A stretch of 64,000 nt of DNA from CAVYHJ01 sp963768165 [NCBI: uncultured bacterium] (lineage in GTDB: Bacteria; UBP4; UBA4092). Of the stretch, positions 34,462 through 43,706 are shown in pieces; the stretch's first letter is position 1, and every line of letters starts with the position of its first letter. Made by a program: the position numbers and the translations under genes. A model generated the notes under the pieces. The model saw nothing but the letters and a program-made list of their open reading frames with translations. It did not search any database and was not told where the DNA came from. Location of the stretch: NCBI GenBank assembly GCA_963768165.1, contig CAVYHJ010000026.1, positions 372,001-436,000 on the forward strand. The letters run 5' to 3'.

Positions 34462-37152
34462 ATGAACAAATTATTATTGGTCTCAATACTCTTTGGAATT
34501 ACCTGTTCAACAGCAATTTCGCAGGCTCAAAAAGTTGAGCCTATTTCGCCAAATGTTTCCACACAGACCTATTATTTATATAAAGACCCAACCAAGTCTC
34601 TTGAAATAAGAGTGGATGATCTGGTATCCCGCATGACTCTGGAAGAAAAAATCTCCCAGATGAATAATGAAGCAAAAGCCATCCCCCGCTTGGAAATTCC
34701 CGAATACAACTGGTGGAACGAATGCTTGCACGGAGTGGCCTGGCATGATAATGTAACCGTATTTCCCCAATCTATTGGACTGGGCGCAACCTGGGATACC
34801 ACTTTAGTTTATCAGATGGCGACAAAGATTTCTGACGAAGCCCGGGCATTGTACCATGAATCCCTGCGTCATGGGAAAACCTATCCCGGTTTAACCTATT
34901 GGTCTCCCAATATCAATATCTTTCGTGACCCACGATGGGGAAGGGGACAGGAAACCTATGGCGAAGATCCTTATCTCACATCCCGGATTGGAGTTGCTTA
35001 TGTAGAAGGGCTGCAAGGGAACGATCCCCACTATTTGAAAGTGGTCTCCACCCCCAAACATTTTGCCGTTCACAGTGGACCCGACCCGATGCGGCATACC
35101 TTTAATGCCAAAGTCGATGAGAAAAATTTGTATGAGACCTATCTCCCGCAATTTGAAGCAGTGGTTCGTGAAGCCCATGCCCAATCCATCATGTGCGCCT
35201 ATAACCGCGTCAACGGTGAACCTTGCTGTTCCAATGGAAAACTGCAGGCAGAAATTCTCCGAAATAAATGGGGCTTCGACGGATATATCGTCTCGGATTG
35301 TGGTGCTATTGATGATATTTATCAGAGTCATAAAGTAGTGGCCAATACCGCTGCTGCGGCTGCTCGCGCTATCATCAATGGTGATGACCTTTGTTGTGGT
35401 AACACGTATAATGCCTTGAAAGAGGCCGTAGAACAAGGTTTGATTTCTGAAGATACCATCAACCTTTCTCTCAAGAGATTACTTCGGGCACGTTTCCGTT
35501 TGGGAATGTTTGACCCGCAAGACCTGGTTCCTTATTCAAAAATCCCAATGGCAGTGGTGAATTCTCAGGAACATCGTGACTTGGCATTGAAAGCAGCCCA
35601 TGAGTCCATGGTACTTTTAAAAAACGATAAACAGATTCTTCCCTTAAGCAAAGAATTGAAAACCATTGCCGTGATAGGTCCCAATGCCGATGCAGTAAAT
35701 GCCTTGTGGGGAGATTACAGTGGATTTAATCCTCATTCGGTGACCCCTCTTCAAGGAATCATTCAAAAAGTTTCCGGCACTACCCAAGTAATTTTTTCCA
35801 AAGGGTCGGGGATCACCCAAAAAGAAAATCTGGTTTCCATTCCTGCAACCGCTTTGTCCTTTGAGACACCGGATGGAAAAAAACAAGGGTTACTAGGGGA
35901 ATATTTTAATAATATGGAATTAAAAGATAAACCAATATTAACTCGTGTTGATTCCAAGGTTGATTTTGATTGGGGTGACGGCTCACCCGCCAAGGAAATT
36001 TCAAATGTTAATTTTTCAACACGATGGCATGGGAAATTAACCGCACCCGTCACGGGAGTTTATGAATTGGGAACCATTACCGATGACGGTGCCCGTTTAT
36101 ATCTTGATGGCAAACGTTTATTTGAAGATTGGCACAATCATGCTGCGTTGCTCAATTCCGCGCAGGTTAAGCTGGAAGCCAACCACTCTTATGACATCGT
36201 CATGGAATACTATCAGGACAAGGGGCAGGCGGTCGCCAAACTCGTTTGGTCCCTTCCGAATAGCCCGGATCAAATGAAAGAGGAAGCCGTGCAAGCCGCG
36301 AAAAAAGCCGATGCGATTGTTCTGGTATTGGGAATCAATCCGGATCTGGAAAATGAGGAAAACGACCGCAAGAGTATAGACTTGCCTCAAGTTCAACAGG
36401 ATTTAATGGAAACCGTCTATGCCGCCGCCAAAGGGAAACCCATCGTCCTTGTTCTCTTAAGCGGGAGTGAATTGGCGGTCAATTGGGCGAATAAAAACAT
36501 TCCTGCCATCCTCCAAGCCTGGTATCCTGGCGAAGAAGGCGGAACCGCCATTGCCGATATCCTCTTCGGTAATTATAATCCCTCCGGACGATTACCGGTG
36601 ACTTTTTATCAATCTCTGAACCAACTGCCTCCCTTTGAAGATTATGACATGACACTAGGCCGTACCTATAAATATTTCATCGGTCAACCCCTCTATCCCT
36701 TTGGATATGGTTTGAACTATACTCAATTCCGTTATAGCCAGCTCGTTATCACTCCCCAAAAAATGGACCATGCTCAGAATATCCTAATTACGGCAAAGGT
36801 CAAAAATATAGGAAGAAGGGCGGGCGATGAAGTTGTGCAATTATACCTGCGACATCCCAAAGCTAAACTGGAAAATACCCTCATCCCGCAAATCGAATTA
36901 AAAGGATTCCAGCGAATTTCCCTCCAGTCCGGTGAAGAACAAGAAGTGCAATTTACCCTTACCCCTGAGCAATATTCTCTGGTCAATAGTTTGGGTGAGC
37001 ATGAAATTATTGGAGGAAAAACTGAAATCTCTCTCGGTGGAAATCAGCCTCAAGACTGGACACCAAGCCATTTTAAATCATCCCCAACTCTCCTCGGCTA
37101 CTTCACGATTGCTAAAAAAGAAAAAACCGAAGATTTTTGGAAGGCATTTTAG
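34462..37152 (+). CDS. Secreted GH3 beta-glycosidase with inserted PA14 domain
   Basis: The 896-residue enzyme has a signal peptide (1-21), an N-terminal GH3 barrel with the nucleophile D279 in YIVSDCGAI, and KHFAVHSGP and RDPRWGRGQETYGEDPYL substrate loops. An (alpha/beta)6 domain is interrupted by a PA14 domain (about 475-598, GLLGEYFNN ... DDGARLYLDG), and an FnIII-like C-terminal domain follows. The order GH3N, GH3C, PA14, GH3C, FnIII is common in Bacteroidetes-type beta-glucosidases and beta-xylosidases. The loop signature WWNECLHGVA leans towards the xylosidase/arabinosidase group, but substrate remains open. AAGGAGAG precedes the ATG. It probably forms an operon-like pair with the GH42-like gene inside the tRNA-flanked island. 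Confidence 0.92.
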   Translation: MNKLLLVSILFGITCSTAISQAQKVEPISPNVSTQTYYLYKDPTKSLEIRVDDLVSRMTLEEKISQMNNEAKAIPRLEIPEYNWWNECLHGVAWHDNVTVFPQSIGLGATWDTTLVYQMATKISDEARALYHESLRHGKTYPGLTYWSPNINIFRDPRWGRGQETYGEDPYLTSRIGVAYVEGLQGNDPHYLKVVSTPKHFAVHSGPDPMRHTFNAKVDEKNLYETYLPQFEAVVREAHAQSIMCAYNRVNGEPCCSNGKLQAEILRNKWGFDGYIVSDCGAIDDIYQSHKVVANTAAAAARAIINGDDLCCGNTYNALKEAVEQGLISEDTINLSLKRLLRARFRLGMFDPQDLVPYSKIPMAVVNSQEHRDLALKAAHESMVLLKNDKQILPLSKELKTIAVIGPNADAVNALWGDYSGFNPHSVTPLQGIIQKVSGTTQVIFSKGSGITQKENLVSIPATALSFETPDGKKQGLLGEYFNNMELKDKPILTRVDSKVDFDWGDGSPAKEISNVNFSTRWHGKLTAPVTGVYELGTITDDGARLYLDGKRLFEDWHNHAALLNSAQVKLEANHSYDIVMEYYQDKGQAVAKLVWSLPNSPDQMKEEAVQAAKKADAIVLVLGINPDLENEENDRKSIDLPQVQQDLMETVYAAAKGKPIVLVLLSGSELAVNWANKNIPAILQAWYPGEEGGTAIADILFGNYNPSGRLPVTFYQSLNQLPPFEDYDMTLGRTYKYFIGQPLYPFGYGLNYTQFRYSQLVITPQKMDHAQNILITAKVKNIGRRAGDEVVQLYLRHPKAKLENTLIPQIELKGFQRISLQSGEEQEVQFTLTPEQYSLVNSLGEHEIIGGKTEISLGGNQPQDWTPSHFKSSPTLLGYFTIAKKEKTEDFWKAF

Positions 37153-37290
37153 GACAATTCTGCACATCAATAAGAACACAAGTGCTGACGGTATCTTGAC
37201 GAAAAATTAGCTACTGAATTTATCTGATTGACAGGTCAGGAACGGGTAGGGTAGTCTTCCAATCGTTAGTTCTACCGTCTTCTTGATTGA

Positions 37291-37344
37291 ACTGAAAATC
37301 CTAGCGTCGACGGTTCGATTCCGCTTCTCGGCACCATTTTTCTC
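37291..37344 (+). pseudogene. 3' fragment of tRNA-Phe
   Basis: The fragment covers the anticodon loop, variable loop, T-arm, acceptor 3' strand and CCA of tRNA-Phe, plus 8 bases of its downstream flank. It differs from 31970-32023 at two positions in 54 (G to A in the anticodon stem/variable boundary and C to T in the T-stem). The 5' half is absent, so no functional tRNA can form. Confidence 0.9.
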
Positions 37345-37369
37345 TTCTTATTACTTATATCCAATTAAT

Positions 37370-39733
37370 TTATTTCGTATTCCATTTCCAATTACGAATC
37401 TCCGGCATGTCTATTCCATACTTGTCAATGTATTTCCTGTGCTCGACGAGTTTATCCTGCATCATTTTCTTCAGCTCTGCCCCTTTGGTCCCTAACTGTG
37501 GCAGGCGAACAATCACATCTTGTACTAGATGAAATCGGTCAAGATCGTTCAAGACCGTCATATCAAATGCCGTCGTGATAGTCCCTTCTTCTTTATATCC
37601 ACGGACATGCAAGTTCTCGTGATTGGTACGGCGATAGGTCATCCGATGGATTAACCAAGGATAACCATGAAAGGCAAAAACGATAGGTTTGTTTTTGGTA
37701 AATAACGCATCAAAGTCTTCATCGCTCAGCCCGTGTGGGTGTTCTTTAGTGGGTTGTAGCTTCATTAAATCAACTACATTAATTACCCTGATTTTTAAAT
37801 CTGGCAGATGTTTACGGAGGATGGTAACAGCCGCTAACACTTCCAATGTGGGAACATCGCCGCAACAGGCCATCACAACATCCGGCTCTTTGTCCTGGTC
37901 ATTACTGGCCCATCGCCAGACGCCAATCCCTTTGGTACAATGTTCCACCGCGGCATCCATGGTCAGCCACTGTGGTGCCATGTATTTGCCTGCCACAACA
38001 ACATTGATATAGTGCCTGCTGCGCAGGCAATGGTCGAAAACAGACAGCAAACAGTTGGCATCCGGCGGTAAGTATACGCGTACAATCTCTGCTTTTTTGT
38101 TTACAACATGGTCAATGAAACCGGGATCTTGATGCGTAAACCCGTTGTGCGCTTGTTGCCAGACATGAGAGGCGAGCAGATAATTCAGTGATGCAATCTT
38201 CTTCCTCCACGGCAGTTGCGCTGTGACCTTCAGCCATTTGGCGTGCTGATTGAACATCGAATCTACTATATGAATGAATGCCTCATAACTATTGAAAAGT
38301 CCATGTCGTCCCGTAAGCAGATAACCCTCCAGCCATCCTTCACACTGGTGTTCGCTGAGCATTTCCATAACCCGTCCATCATGTGCAAGGAATTCATCAT
38401 TAGGAACCGTCTGTGCTTCCCATTGTCGTTGGGTCACTTCAAAAATAGCGTTCAATCGGTTGGAAAGAGTCTCGTCAGGCCCAAAAATTCGGAAATTTCG
38501 TTGGTCTTGGTTGAGCTTGGTCACGTCACGCAGAAACTCTCCTAAAACGTGCGTGTCAGCCGCCTGAACAGTACCGGGTGACAACACCTTCACTCCATAA
38601 CCGCGGAAGTCCGGCATGTGCAAATCGTATAGCAAGAGCCCGCCATTCGCATGCGGGTTGGCACCCATCCTGCGTTCTCCTTTAGGTGCGAGTTCGGCTA
38701 ATTCCGCTTTGAGACTTCCATGTTCATCAAAGATTTCTTCTGGCCTATAACTTTTCATCCAGCTTTCAAGTTGTTTGAGATGTTCGGGATGTTCAGAATC
38801 AACTTGGAGCGGCACTTGATGCGCGCGGAAAGTACCCTCGTTTTGTAATCCATCCACTACTTTGGGTCCCGTCCACCCTTTGGGTGAATTGAGAACAATC
38901 ATGGGCCAGCGGGGTCGTGTCGTGTCCTTTTTATTCCGCGCATTGTTTTGGATTTGTCGGATATCCTCAATAGCCTTTTCCAAAATGGTCGCCATAAGTT
39001 GATGCATCTTCTCCGGCTCGTCACCTTCAACAAAGTAAGGTATCCAGCCATAACCACGAAACAGTTGCTCCAGTTCCTCGTGACTGATGCGGGCAAAGAT
39101 AGTAGGATTGGCTATTTTGTAACCATTGAGATGCAGGATAGGCAATACAACTCCATCCGTAATTGGATTGAGAAATTTATTCGAGTGCCACGCTGTCGCC
39201 AATGGACCTGTCTCTGCTTCGCCATCGCCAACCACGCAAGCGACAACTAATTTCGGATTATCAAACACAGCTCCAAAAGCATGACTGAGAGAATATCCTA
39301 ATTCCCCGCCCTCATGAATTGACCCCGGACACTCCGGCGAGACATGGCTGGGAATCCCTCCGGGAAAGGAAAACTGGGTAAACAATTTCTTCAGCCCGGC
39401 TTCATCTTTAGTGATGTTTGGATAAATCTCACTATACGTCCCTTCCAGATAGGTATTCGCAACCAGTGCCGGACCGCCGTGTCCCGGTCCCGAAATATAA
39501 ATCATATCCAAATTATATTTCTTGATAACACGATTGAGATGCACATAGATGAAATTCTGTCCCGGAGTCGTTCCCCAATGCCCCAGCAAGGTTGGTTTGA
39601 TATGCGATTGCTTTAACGGCTCCCGTAACAAAGGATTGTCATAGAGATAAATCTGTCCCACCGATAAATAATTGGCAGCCCGCCAGTACGCGTTCATCTT
39701 GTTTAGTTCTTCTTTGGATAATGGTTCATTCAT
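37370..39733 (-). CDS. xfp: Xylulose-5-phosphate/fructose-6-phosphate phosphoketolase
   Basis: The 787-residue thiamine-diphosphate enzyme cleaves xylulose 5-phosphate or fructose 6-phosphate with phosphate to acetyl phosphate plus glyceraldehyde 3-phosphate or erythrose 4-phosphate. Diagnostic stretches are [39 protein letters not shown], the diphosphate-binding [19 protein letters not shown] and [17 protein letters not shown]. Length is normal for the family. It lies 24 bases downstream of ackA on the same strand, so acetyl phosphate would be turned into acetate and ATP by the partner enzyme: a short pentose/hexose fermentation bypass that suits sugars released by the glycosidases here. Confidence 0.96.
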   Translation of the reverse strand: MNEPLSKEELNKMNAYWRAANYLSVGQIYLYDNPLLREPLKQSHIKPTLLGHWGTTPGQNFIYVHLNRVIKKYNLDMIYISGPGHGGPALVANTYLEGTYSEIYPNITKDEAGLKKLFTQFSFPGGIPSHVSPECPGSIHEGGELGYSLSHAFGAVFDNPKLVVACVVGDGEAETGPLATAWHSNKFLNPITDGVVLPILHLNGYKIANPTIFARISHEELEQLFRGYGWIPYFVEGDEPEKMHQLMATILEKAIEDIRQIQNNARNKKDTTRPRWPMIVLNSPKGWTGPKVVDGLQNEGTFRAHQVPLQVDSEHPEHLKQLESWMKSYRPEEIFDEHGSLKAELAELAPKGERRMGANPHANGGLLLYDLHMPDFRGYGVKVLSPGTVQAADTHVLGEFLRDVTKLNQDQRNFRIFGPDETLSNRLNAIFEVTQRQWEAQTVPNDEFLAHDGRVMEMLSEHQCEGWLEGYLLTGRHGLFNSYEAFIHIVDSMFNQHAKWLKVTAQLPWRKKIASLNYLLASHVWQQAHNGFTHQDPGFIDHVVNKKAEIVRVYLPPDANCLLSVFDHCLRSRHYINVVVAGKYMAPQWLTMDAAVEHCTKGIGVWRWASNDQDKEPDVVMACCGDVPTLEVLAAVTILRKHLPDLKIRVINVVDLMKLQPTKEHPHGLSDEDFDALFTKNKPIVFAFHGYPWLIHRMTYRRTNHENLHVRGYKEEGTITTAFDMTVLNDLDRFHLVQDVIVRLPQLGTKGAELKKMMQDKLVEHRKYIDKYGIDMPEIRNWKWNTK

Positions 39734-39757
39734 AATGTAACTCCTTGAGTGTTTTAT

Positions 39758-40945
39758 TTAATCTTTATTATTTAAAGTTCGATAGACAGTTTTAGCAATC
39801 ATGAGTTCTTCATCCGTTTTTATTACGCGAACAGTAACCGGACTGGATTCAATGGAAATCACAAGTGCATTAGTACTATTGTGAACATTGTCCAATTTAA
39901 TTCCTAGAAATTCAAGCCCTTTGCAAATGCGTTCACGAATTTCAGGAGAGTTTTCTCCAATTCCTCCGGCGAAAACCAGTGTATCCAGTCCGCCGAGTAC
40001 GGCAGCGTAGGATCCGATCCATTTGCGTGTTTGATAACAAAAGAATTCGACAGCCTCCGCCGCACGGATATCGTTCGCCTGGCACTTTAATAAATCACGC
40101 ATATCGGAGCTTGTCTCCGAAATACCCAGAAGACCTGATTCTTGATTGACAAGGGTGTTAAACTGTTTGGGTGTTAAATTCTGGGTCTTCATTAAGTAGC
40201 CAGCGACACCTGGGTCTAAATCACCGGTTCGTGTGCCCATCGGTAGTCCGGCAGTTGGAGTGAATCCCATACTGGTATCAATACTTTTGCCATTTTGCAC
40301 TGCCGCCAGGCTCGCGCCATTTCCTAAGTGGGCAAGAATAACACGCCCATTCGCTGCTTTCTCTCCGGCGACACGAATCAGTTCTTCCATGAGATACGCA
40401 TAGGATATGCCGTGAAATCCATATCGTTGTATACCCATTACGTTGAAATAACGTGGAATAGGCAATAGTTGGGCAACTCGTGGCATTCGGCGATGAAACT
40501 CCGTATCAAAACAGGCGATTTGAGGCAGGTTGGGATAACGCAGACGGAAGATCTCAATGAGTTCGATTTCACTGGGAAGATGGTCCGGGTCGTAGGGAAT
40601 GATACGATACAATTCATCCAGTAATTCTTGAGTTACTCTCTCAGGTACTGTGTATTTCATTCCGTGGACTACGCGGTGTCCCACAACTCTTATAGAAGTG
40701 AAATTAATCTGTTTTTCAAGCCATTCCACCAAATAGTTTCCCGCCGACTTATGGCTGGAGGCTTCGATAATGCGATTATCGTTGTGATTTGAAATAAAAT
40801 CATGAAAGCTAAAGGTCGTGTCTTGCAAACCGATACGGTCAATTTTTCCACAAAGCCATTTTTTTAGCGGTTTAAAAGCTTGATACAAGGTAAACTTAAT
40901 ACTCGATGAGCCGCCGTTGATTACTAGAATAGCATCCGTTTCCAT
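39758..40945 (-). CDS. ackA: Acetate kinase
   Basis: The 395-residue ASKHA-fold enzyme interconverts acetyl phosphate plus ADP with acetate plus ATP. It shows INGGSSSIKFTLY at the N-terminus, GHRVVHG, the HLGNGASLAAV phosphate loop, and GFTPTAGLPMGTRTGDLDPG, all acetate kinase signatures. It is first in the ackA-xfp pair, an arrangement seen in many phosphoketolase-using bacteria, and supplies the energy-conserving step. No clear promoter could be assigned upstream. Confidence 0.96.
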   Translation of the reverse strand: METDAILVINGGSSSIKFTLYQAFKPLKKWLCGKIDRIGLQDTTFSFHDFISNHNDNRIIEASSHKSAGNYLVEWLEKQINFTSIRVVGHRVVHGMKYTVPERVTQELLDELYRIIPYDPDHLPSEIELIEIFRLRYPNLPQIACFDTEFHRRMPRVAQLLPIPRYFNVMGIQRYGFHGISYAYLMEELIRVAGEKAANGRVILAHLGNGASLAAVQNGKSIDTSMGFTPTAGLPMGTRTGDLDPGVAGYLMKTQNLTPKQFNTLVNQESGLLGISETSSDMRDLLKCQANDIRAAEAVEFFCYQTRKWIGSYAAVLGGLDTLVFAGGIGENSPEIRERICKGLEFLGIKLDNVHNSTNALVISIESSPVTVRVIKTDEELMIAKTVYRTLNNKD

Positions 40946-41391
40946 TTTTCAACTTTCATTAGACAAGATTAAATCGATTGGTTTTTCATTTCATAGGAAG
41001 AAACTGTTTTAATTCTAACGCTTTCATGGCGGGCGGGTCAATCTTTGTTAAAAATATATAAACTTATAGTATCTTTTTATTCCATCCTCTTTTTCCAAAA
41101 TATCCTCATCCACTTTTAAAACCATCACACCTCTATCAAATTCAATAAGCAACACTCCATGAGTCTTGGGTACGATTCCCCCACCATTCCCCAAGCGAAC
41201 GAACAGTGGAGGATCAGCGAACACACAGCGAACGTCCTCCAAACCCTATTTCTCATAAAATAAAAGACTGACTTTCCACTGTACCAAATGGAATACTACC
41301 TAACAAAACTGAAGGGTGACCCTCACCGTACCTTCTCCACACCGTCTCCACTACATGTCCAGTGCACCATTTGGTACACTACCTAACAGAT
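40946..41391. other. Intergenic region between ackA and the IS element
   Basis: I see no convincing gene. A 64-codon minus-strand frame at 41048-41242 begins only with TTG and resembles nothing I know. Small palindromes are present (TGGAGGA at 41207-41213 with TCCTCCA at 41235-41241). The last 8 bases (41384-41391) are the target duplication of the IS element. Confidence 0.5.
41281..41388. repeat. Palindromic module next to the IS insertion
   Basis: GTACCAAATGG (41281-41291) and CCATTTGGTAC (41367-41377) are perfect inverted repeats 75 bases apart, and each is followed within a few bases by the direct repeat CTACCTAACA. The paired ends look like those of a small non-coding element into whose edge the IS1595 element inserted. 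Confidence 0.55.
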
Positions 41392-41416
41392 GGGACTTAT
41401 ATACAATGTTAGCCAA
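41392..41416 (+). repeat. Left terminal inverted repeat of the IS1595-family element
   Basis: The 25 bases are an exact reverse complement of 43544-43568 and are preceded directly by the target duplication TAACAGAT. Confidence 0.95.
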
Positions 41417-41469
41417 TCAATGGATAGTGCCCTATCTGCTTGACGAAAAAATAAAAGGAGATTAGAATT

Positions 41470-42378
41470 ATGGAACCTAAAACAAAACCTACTAGAAAGA
41501 ATAATAAAATGACTATTTGTTTTTCTGCCCTTGCAGAAGAAAGTGATGCTATTGTCTGTATCGCTGACAAGTGTATTTCTTATGGCGATTTTATTGCATG
41601 GGATACTGAATGTTCTAAAATTATTCAAATTGAACAAAAAAATATGGCTGTACTTACTGCGGGGAATGATGATGTAATTTTTCGTGTTTTGAGACGTATA
41701 GTTGGTGTTAAAAATATTGGAGAAAATCTCAATGATACTATTAGGGTTTGTGAAGATATTTACAATGAATGTGCTGAAGAAATAAGAATCAACAAGCACT
41801 TAAAACCGTTATTATTAAAACGAGAAGAATTTGTTAATGCAATTACCAATACAGAGATTAATCCCCAGATGAAGTTTTTGGCTGAAGAAATTGTTAAGCC
41901 ACTTGGTTTTGAATTTATTTTATGTGGGTTTGATAATTTACAAAAACCATTTATTCTTACATTAGACAATTCGGGGGTTATTACAGAGTGTACCAATAAT
42001 GGATTTTCCGCTATTGGTAGTGGAACATTCTCTACCTTATCTCGTTTTGCATGGTCAGAATCTTCACGTAAACATCCTGTAGAACGAGTTTTATATGATT
42101 GTTTTGATGCTAAAGTAAATGCAGAATTAGTTCCCGGAGTTGGATATGAATGGGATGCCAAAATTTTAATTAAAAATAAACAAGCGCATGAAGTTAATGA
42201 TGATATTAAAGAATTAATAGATAACATTTGGAAATACTATAATGTCAACCCGTTTGAAATTAAAACAGAAAGAAAAAAGATAGGATTAACTCGAACATGG
42301 AAAGAAAAATTAGAAGAATTTGGTAATAAAATATTTCCCGACAGACCTTCTTTAAAAAATTTATCCAAAAAGACTTGA
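41470..42378 (+). CDS. Passenger gene: proteasome/HslV-like Ntn-hydrolase fold protein
   Basis: The 302-residue protein is not a transposase. From residue 14 it reads MTICFSALAEESDAIVCIADKCIS ... SKIIQI ... VLTAGNDD in outline, the pattern of the proteasome beta/HslV/Anbu N-terminal half. T15 could be the nucleophile, with D33 and K50 spaced like Asp17 and Lys33 of beta subunits. Either a 14-residue propeptide is removed, or translation begins at M14 and Met excision exposes the threonine. AAGGAG (41455-41460) supports M1. The C-terminal 80 residues are lysine-rich and not part of the core fold. Nothing resembling an unfoldase is nearby. The fold assignment is by motif only; no sequence search was possible. 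Confidence 0.5.
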   Translation: MEPKTKPTRKNNKMTICFSALAEESDAIVCIADKCISYGDFIAWDTECSKIIQIEQKNMAVLTAGNDDVIFRVLRRIVGVKNIGENLNDTIRVCEDIYNECAEEIRINKHLKPLLLKREEFVNAITNTEINPQMKFLAEEIVKPLGFEFILCGFDNLQKPFILTLDNSGVITECTNNGFSAIGSGTFSTLSRFAWSESSRKHPVERVLYDCFDAKVNAELVPGVGYEWDAKILIKNKQAHEVNDDIKELIDNIWKYYNVNPFEIKTERKKIGLTRTWKEKLEEFGNKIFPDRPSLKNLSKKT

Positions 42379-42403
42379 CAACTCGAAAGAGTTATGGTAG
42401 GAT
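42375..42403 (+). promoter_or_regulatory. Promoter of the IS1595 transposase
   Basis: TTGACA (42375-42380) overlaps the passenger gene stop and is followed after exactly 17 bases by TAGGAT (42398-42403). A Shine-Dalgarno site (CAAGGAG) and the transposase ATG follow, so the transposase can be expressed independently of the passenger gene. Confidence 0.7.
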
Positions 42404-42433
42404 ATTAGCCAGAGTTAAATACAAGGAGATTAT

Positions 42434-43366
42434 ATGAATCGCAAAGCTAATACCATAAGTTTATATGAGTTCTTGCAAAGAATACCAGATGAAAAATCCG
42501 CACGAAATTATTTTGAAGAAATGCGTTGGAGTAATGGACGATATTGCCCTCATTGCAAGTCAACCAATACCGTAGAAGTGAAAGACGAAAAACCACAGCC
42601 TTATCGTTGCAAGAATTGCAGAAAGCATTTTAGCGTTAGGACTGGAACGGTTTTGACTTCTAGTAATATACCTCTTCAAAAATGGTTATTAGCAACATAC
42701 TTAATGAGTACCGCAAAGAAAAGCATGTCCAGTTGCCACATGGCAAGAGAGTTGGGGGTAACTCAAAAAACAGCGTGGTTTCTTTGTATGAGAATCCGTG
42801 AGATATGGACTAATCCAATAGCTCCATTTACGGGAACTGTTGAAACAGACGAAACGTATTTAGGTGGTAAAGAAGATAATCGACACTACGATAAAAAGAC
42901 TCTTTTAGGTGAACATGGAACGAAAGGAAAACAGATAGTTTTGGGCGTCCGTGAGCGTTCCGGTAAAGTAAATTCAAGAATTGCAAAAAGCACAAAAGAA
43001 AGTGAAATCCATAAATTCATTATGGATACGGTGCAAAAGGGTTCTAATGTCTATTCCGATGACCATAAATCCTATACCGATTTAGTTATCAAAGGATTTT
43101 CCCATGAGAGCGTGAATCATTCTAAAAAAGAATATGTAAGAGGGAATATCCATACCAACGGGATAGAATCATTTTGGGCGTTATTGAAACGGGGTTATCA
43201 TGGTACATTCCATCATTACTCACACAAACACGCCTCACGATATATTAATGAATTTGTATCGAGAATTAATAATAAAGGATATGATACAGAGGCTATCTTA
43301 GCTCTCACAATCAAAAGTTCAAACGGTAAGTCACTTCCCTATAAGGAATTAATACGTGGCAGCTAG
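42434..43366 (+). CDS. IS1595-family transposase
   Basis: The 310-residue transposase has an N-terminal zinc ribbon (C38, C41, C59, C62), a helix-turn-helix-like segment (ARELGVTQKTAWFLCMRIRE) and a DDE-type catalytic domain with D139 (VETDETYLGGK), D209 (VYSDDHKSY) and E245 in NGIESFWALLKRGYHGTFHH, the usual IS1595 arrangement. No frameshift or stop interrupts it. It lies inside the paired inverted repeats of this element and is expected to move it by cut-and-paste-like chemistry with 8-bp target duplications. CAAGGAG lies 7 bases before the ATG. Confidence 0.95.
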   Translation: MNRKANTISLYEFLQRIPDEKSARNYFEEMRWSNGRYCPHCKSTNTVEVKDEKPQPYRCKNCRKHFSVRTGTVLTSSNIPLQKWLLATYLMSTAKKSMSSCHMARELGVTQKTAWFLCMRIREIWTNPIAPFTGTVETDETYLGGKEDNRHYDKKTLLGEHGTKGKQIVLGVRERSGKVNSRIAKSTKESEIHKFIMDTVQKGSNVYSDDHKSYTDLVIKGFSHESVNHSKKEYVRGNIHTNGIESFWALLKRGYHGTFHHYSHKHASRYINEFVSRINNKGYDTEAILALTIKSSNGKSLPYKELIRGS

Positions 43367-43526
43367 ACCTATTAAGAATATAATAGAACCTATTAACGCT
43401 CCATTTGAGGAGATTGTTGCAAAATTAGTAGGTGGAGAACCGCAAGTATTACCAATGGAATTGAAATCTAAAAAATCATCCAAGATTATGAAGAAAAAGA
43501 ACCCTTCAATGTCAAAAAAGAAGTAA
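43356..43526 (+). CDS. Small accessory ORF of the IS element (56 aa)
   Basis: A GTG start overlaps the last codons of the transposase, with AAGGA about 9 bases upstream. The product, beginning VAARPIKNIIEPINAPF and ending in a lysine-rich tail, is small and basic. Its coupling to the transposase and position inside the inverted repeats suggest a translated accessory protein, perhaps a regulator of transposition or a nucleic-acid-binding peptide. I do not recognise a named family. Confidence 0.55.
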   Translation: MAARPIKNIIEPINAPFEEIVAKLVGGEPQVLPMELKSKKSSKIMKKKNPSMSKKK

Positions 43527-43543
43527 TTTTATTTTTTCTCTAT

Positions 43544-43568
43544 TTGGCTAACATTGTATATAAGTCCC
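43544..43568 (-). repeat. Right terminal inverted repeat of the IS1595-family element
   Basis: The exact reverse complement of the left end, followed directly by the second copy of the target duplication TAACAGAT (43569-43576). Confidence 0.95.
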
Positions 43569-43706
43569 TAACAGATTCTTTGGGAATAAAAACCTAAATA
43601 CCATACAAATTAGTTAGTAATCATTTGTCCAGTGATGCATAGTTATAGCATAGTAAACACGAAGATAATTCGCATCTATGAAATTAAATCTACTTGATCA
43701 ATCTTC

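Larger units (their letters stand above)
31970..37344. mobile_element. Putative tRNA-Phe-integrated island carrying GH42-like and GH3 genes
   Basis: Bases 31970-32023 (the anticodon-loop half of tRNA-Phe plus 8 bases beyond CCA) recur as 37291-37344 with two substitutions, giving flanking direct repeats like attL and attR. Between them lie only two glycosidase genes, one interspersed repeat and short spacers. No integrase or excisionase gene is visible, so the element is either decayed or was mobilised in trans. A plain segmental duplication is the alternative. Confidence 0.6.
41392..43568 (+). mobile_element. IS1595-family insertion element with passenger genes
   Basis: The 2177-base element is bounded by perfect 25-bp inverted repeats beginning GGGACTTATATAC and flanked by the 8-bp direct repeat TAACAGAT (41384-41391 and 43569-43576), the target duplication length typical of IS1595. 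It carries a passenger gene, a full-length transposase and a small ORF overlapping the transposase stop. All ends and the transposase are intact, so the insertion looks recent. Confidence 0.95.

Noticed and set aside
41048-41242. 64-codon minus-strand frame upstream of the IS element
   Set aside because: It starts only with TTG, has no ribosome site and resembles no known family.
41440-41468. TTGACG-N17-TAGAAT promoter-like pair at the start of the IS passenger gene
   Set aside because: It would start transcription just inside the gene and would bypass the well-placed AAGGAG before the first ATG. It remains possible if translation begins at residue 14, but the AT-rich context makes chance matches likely.
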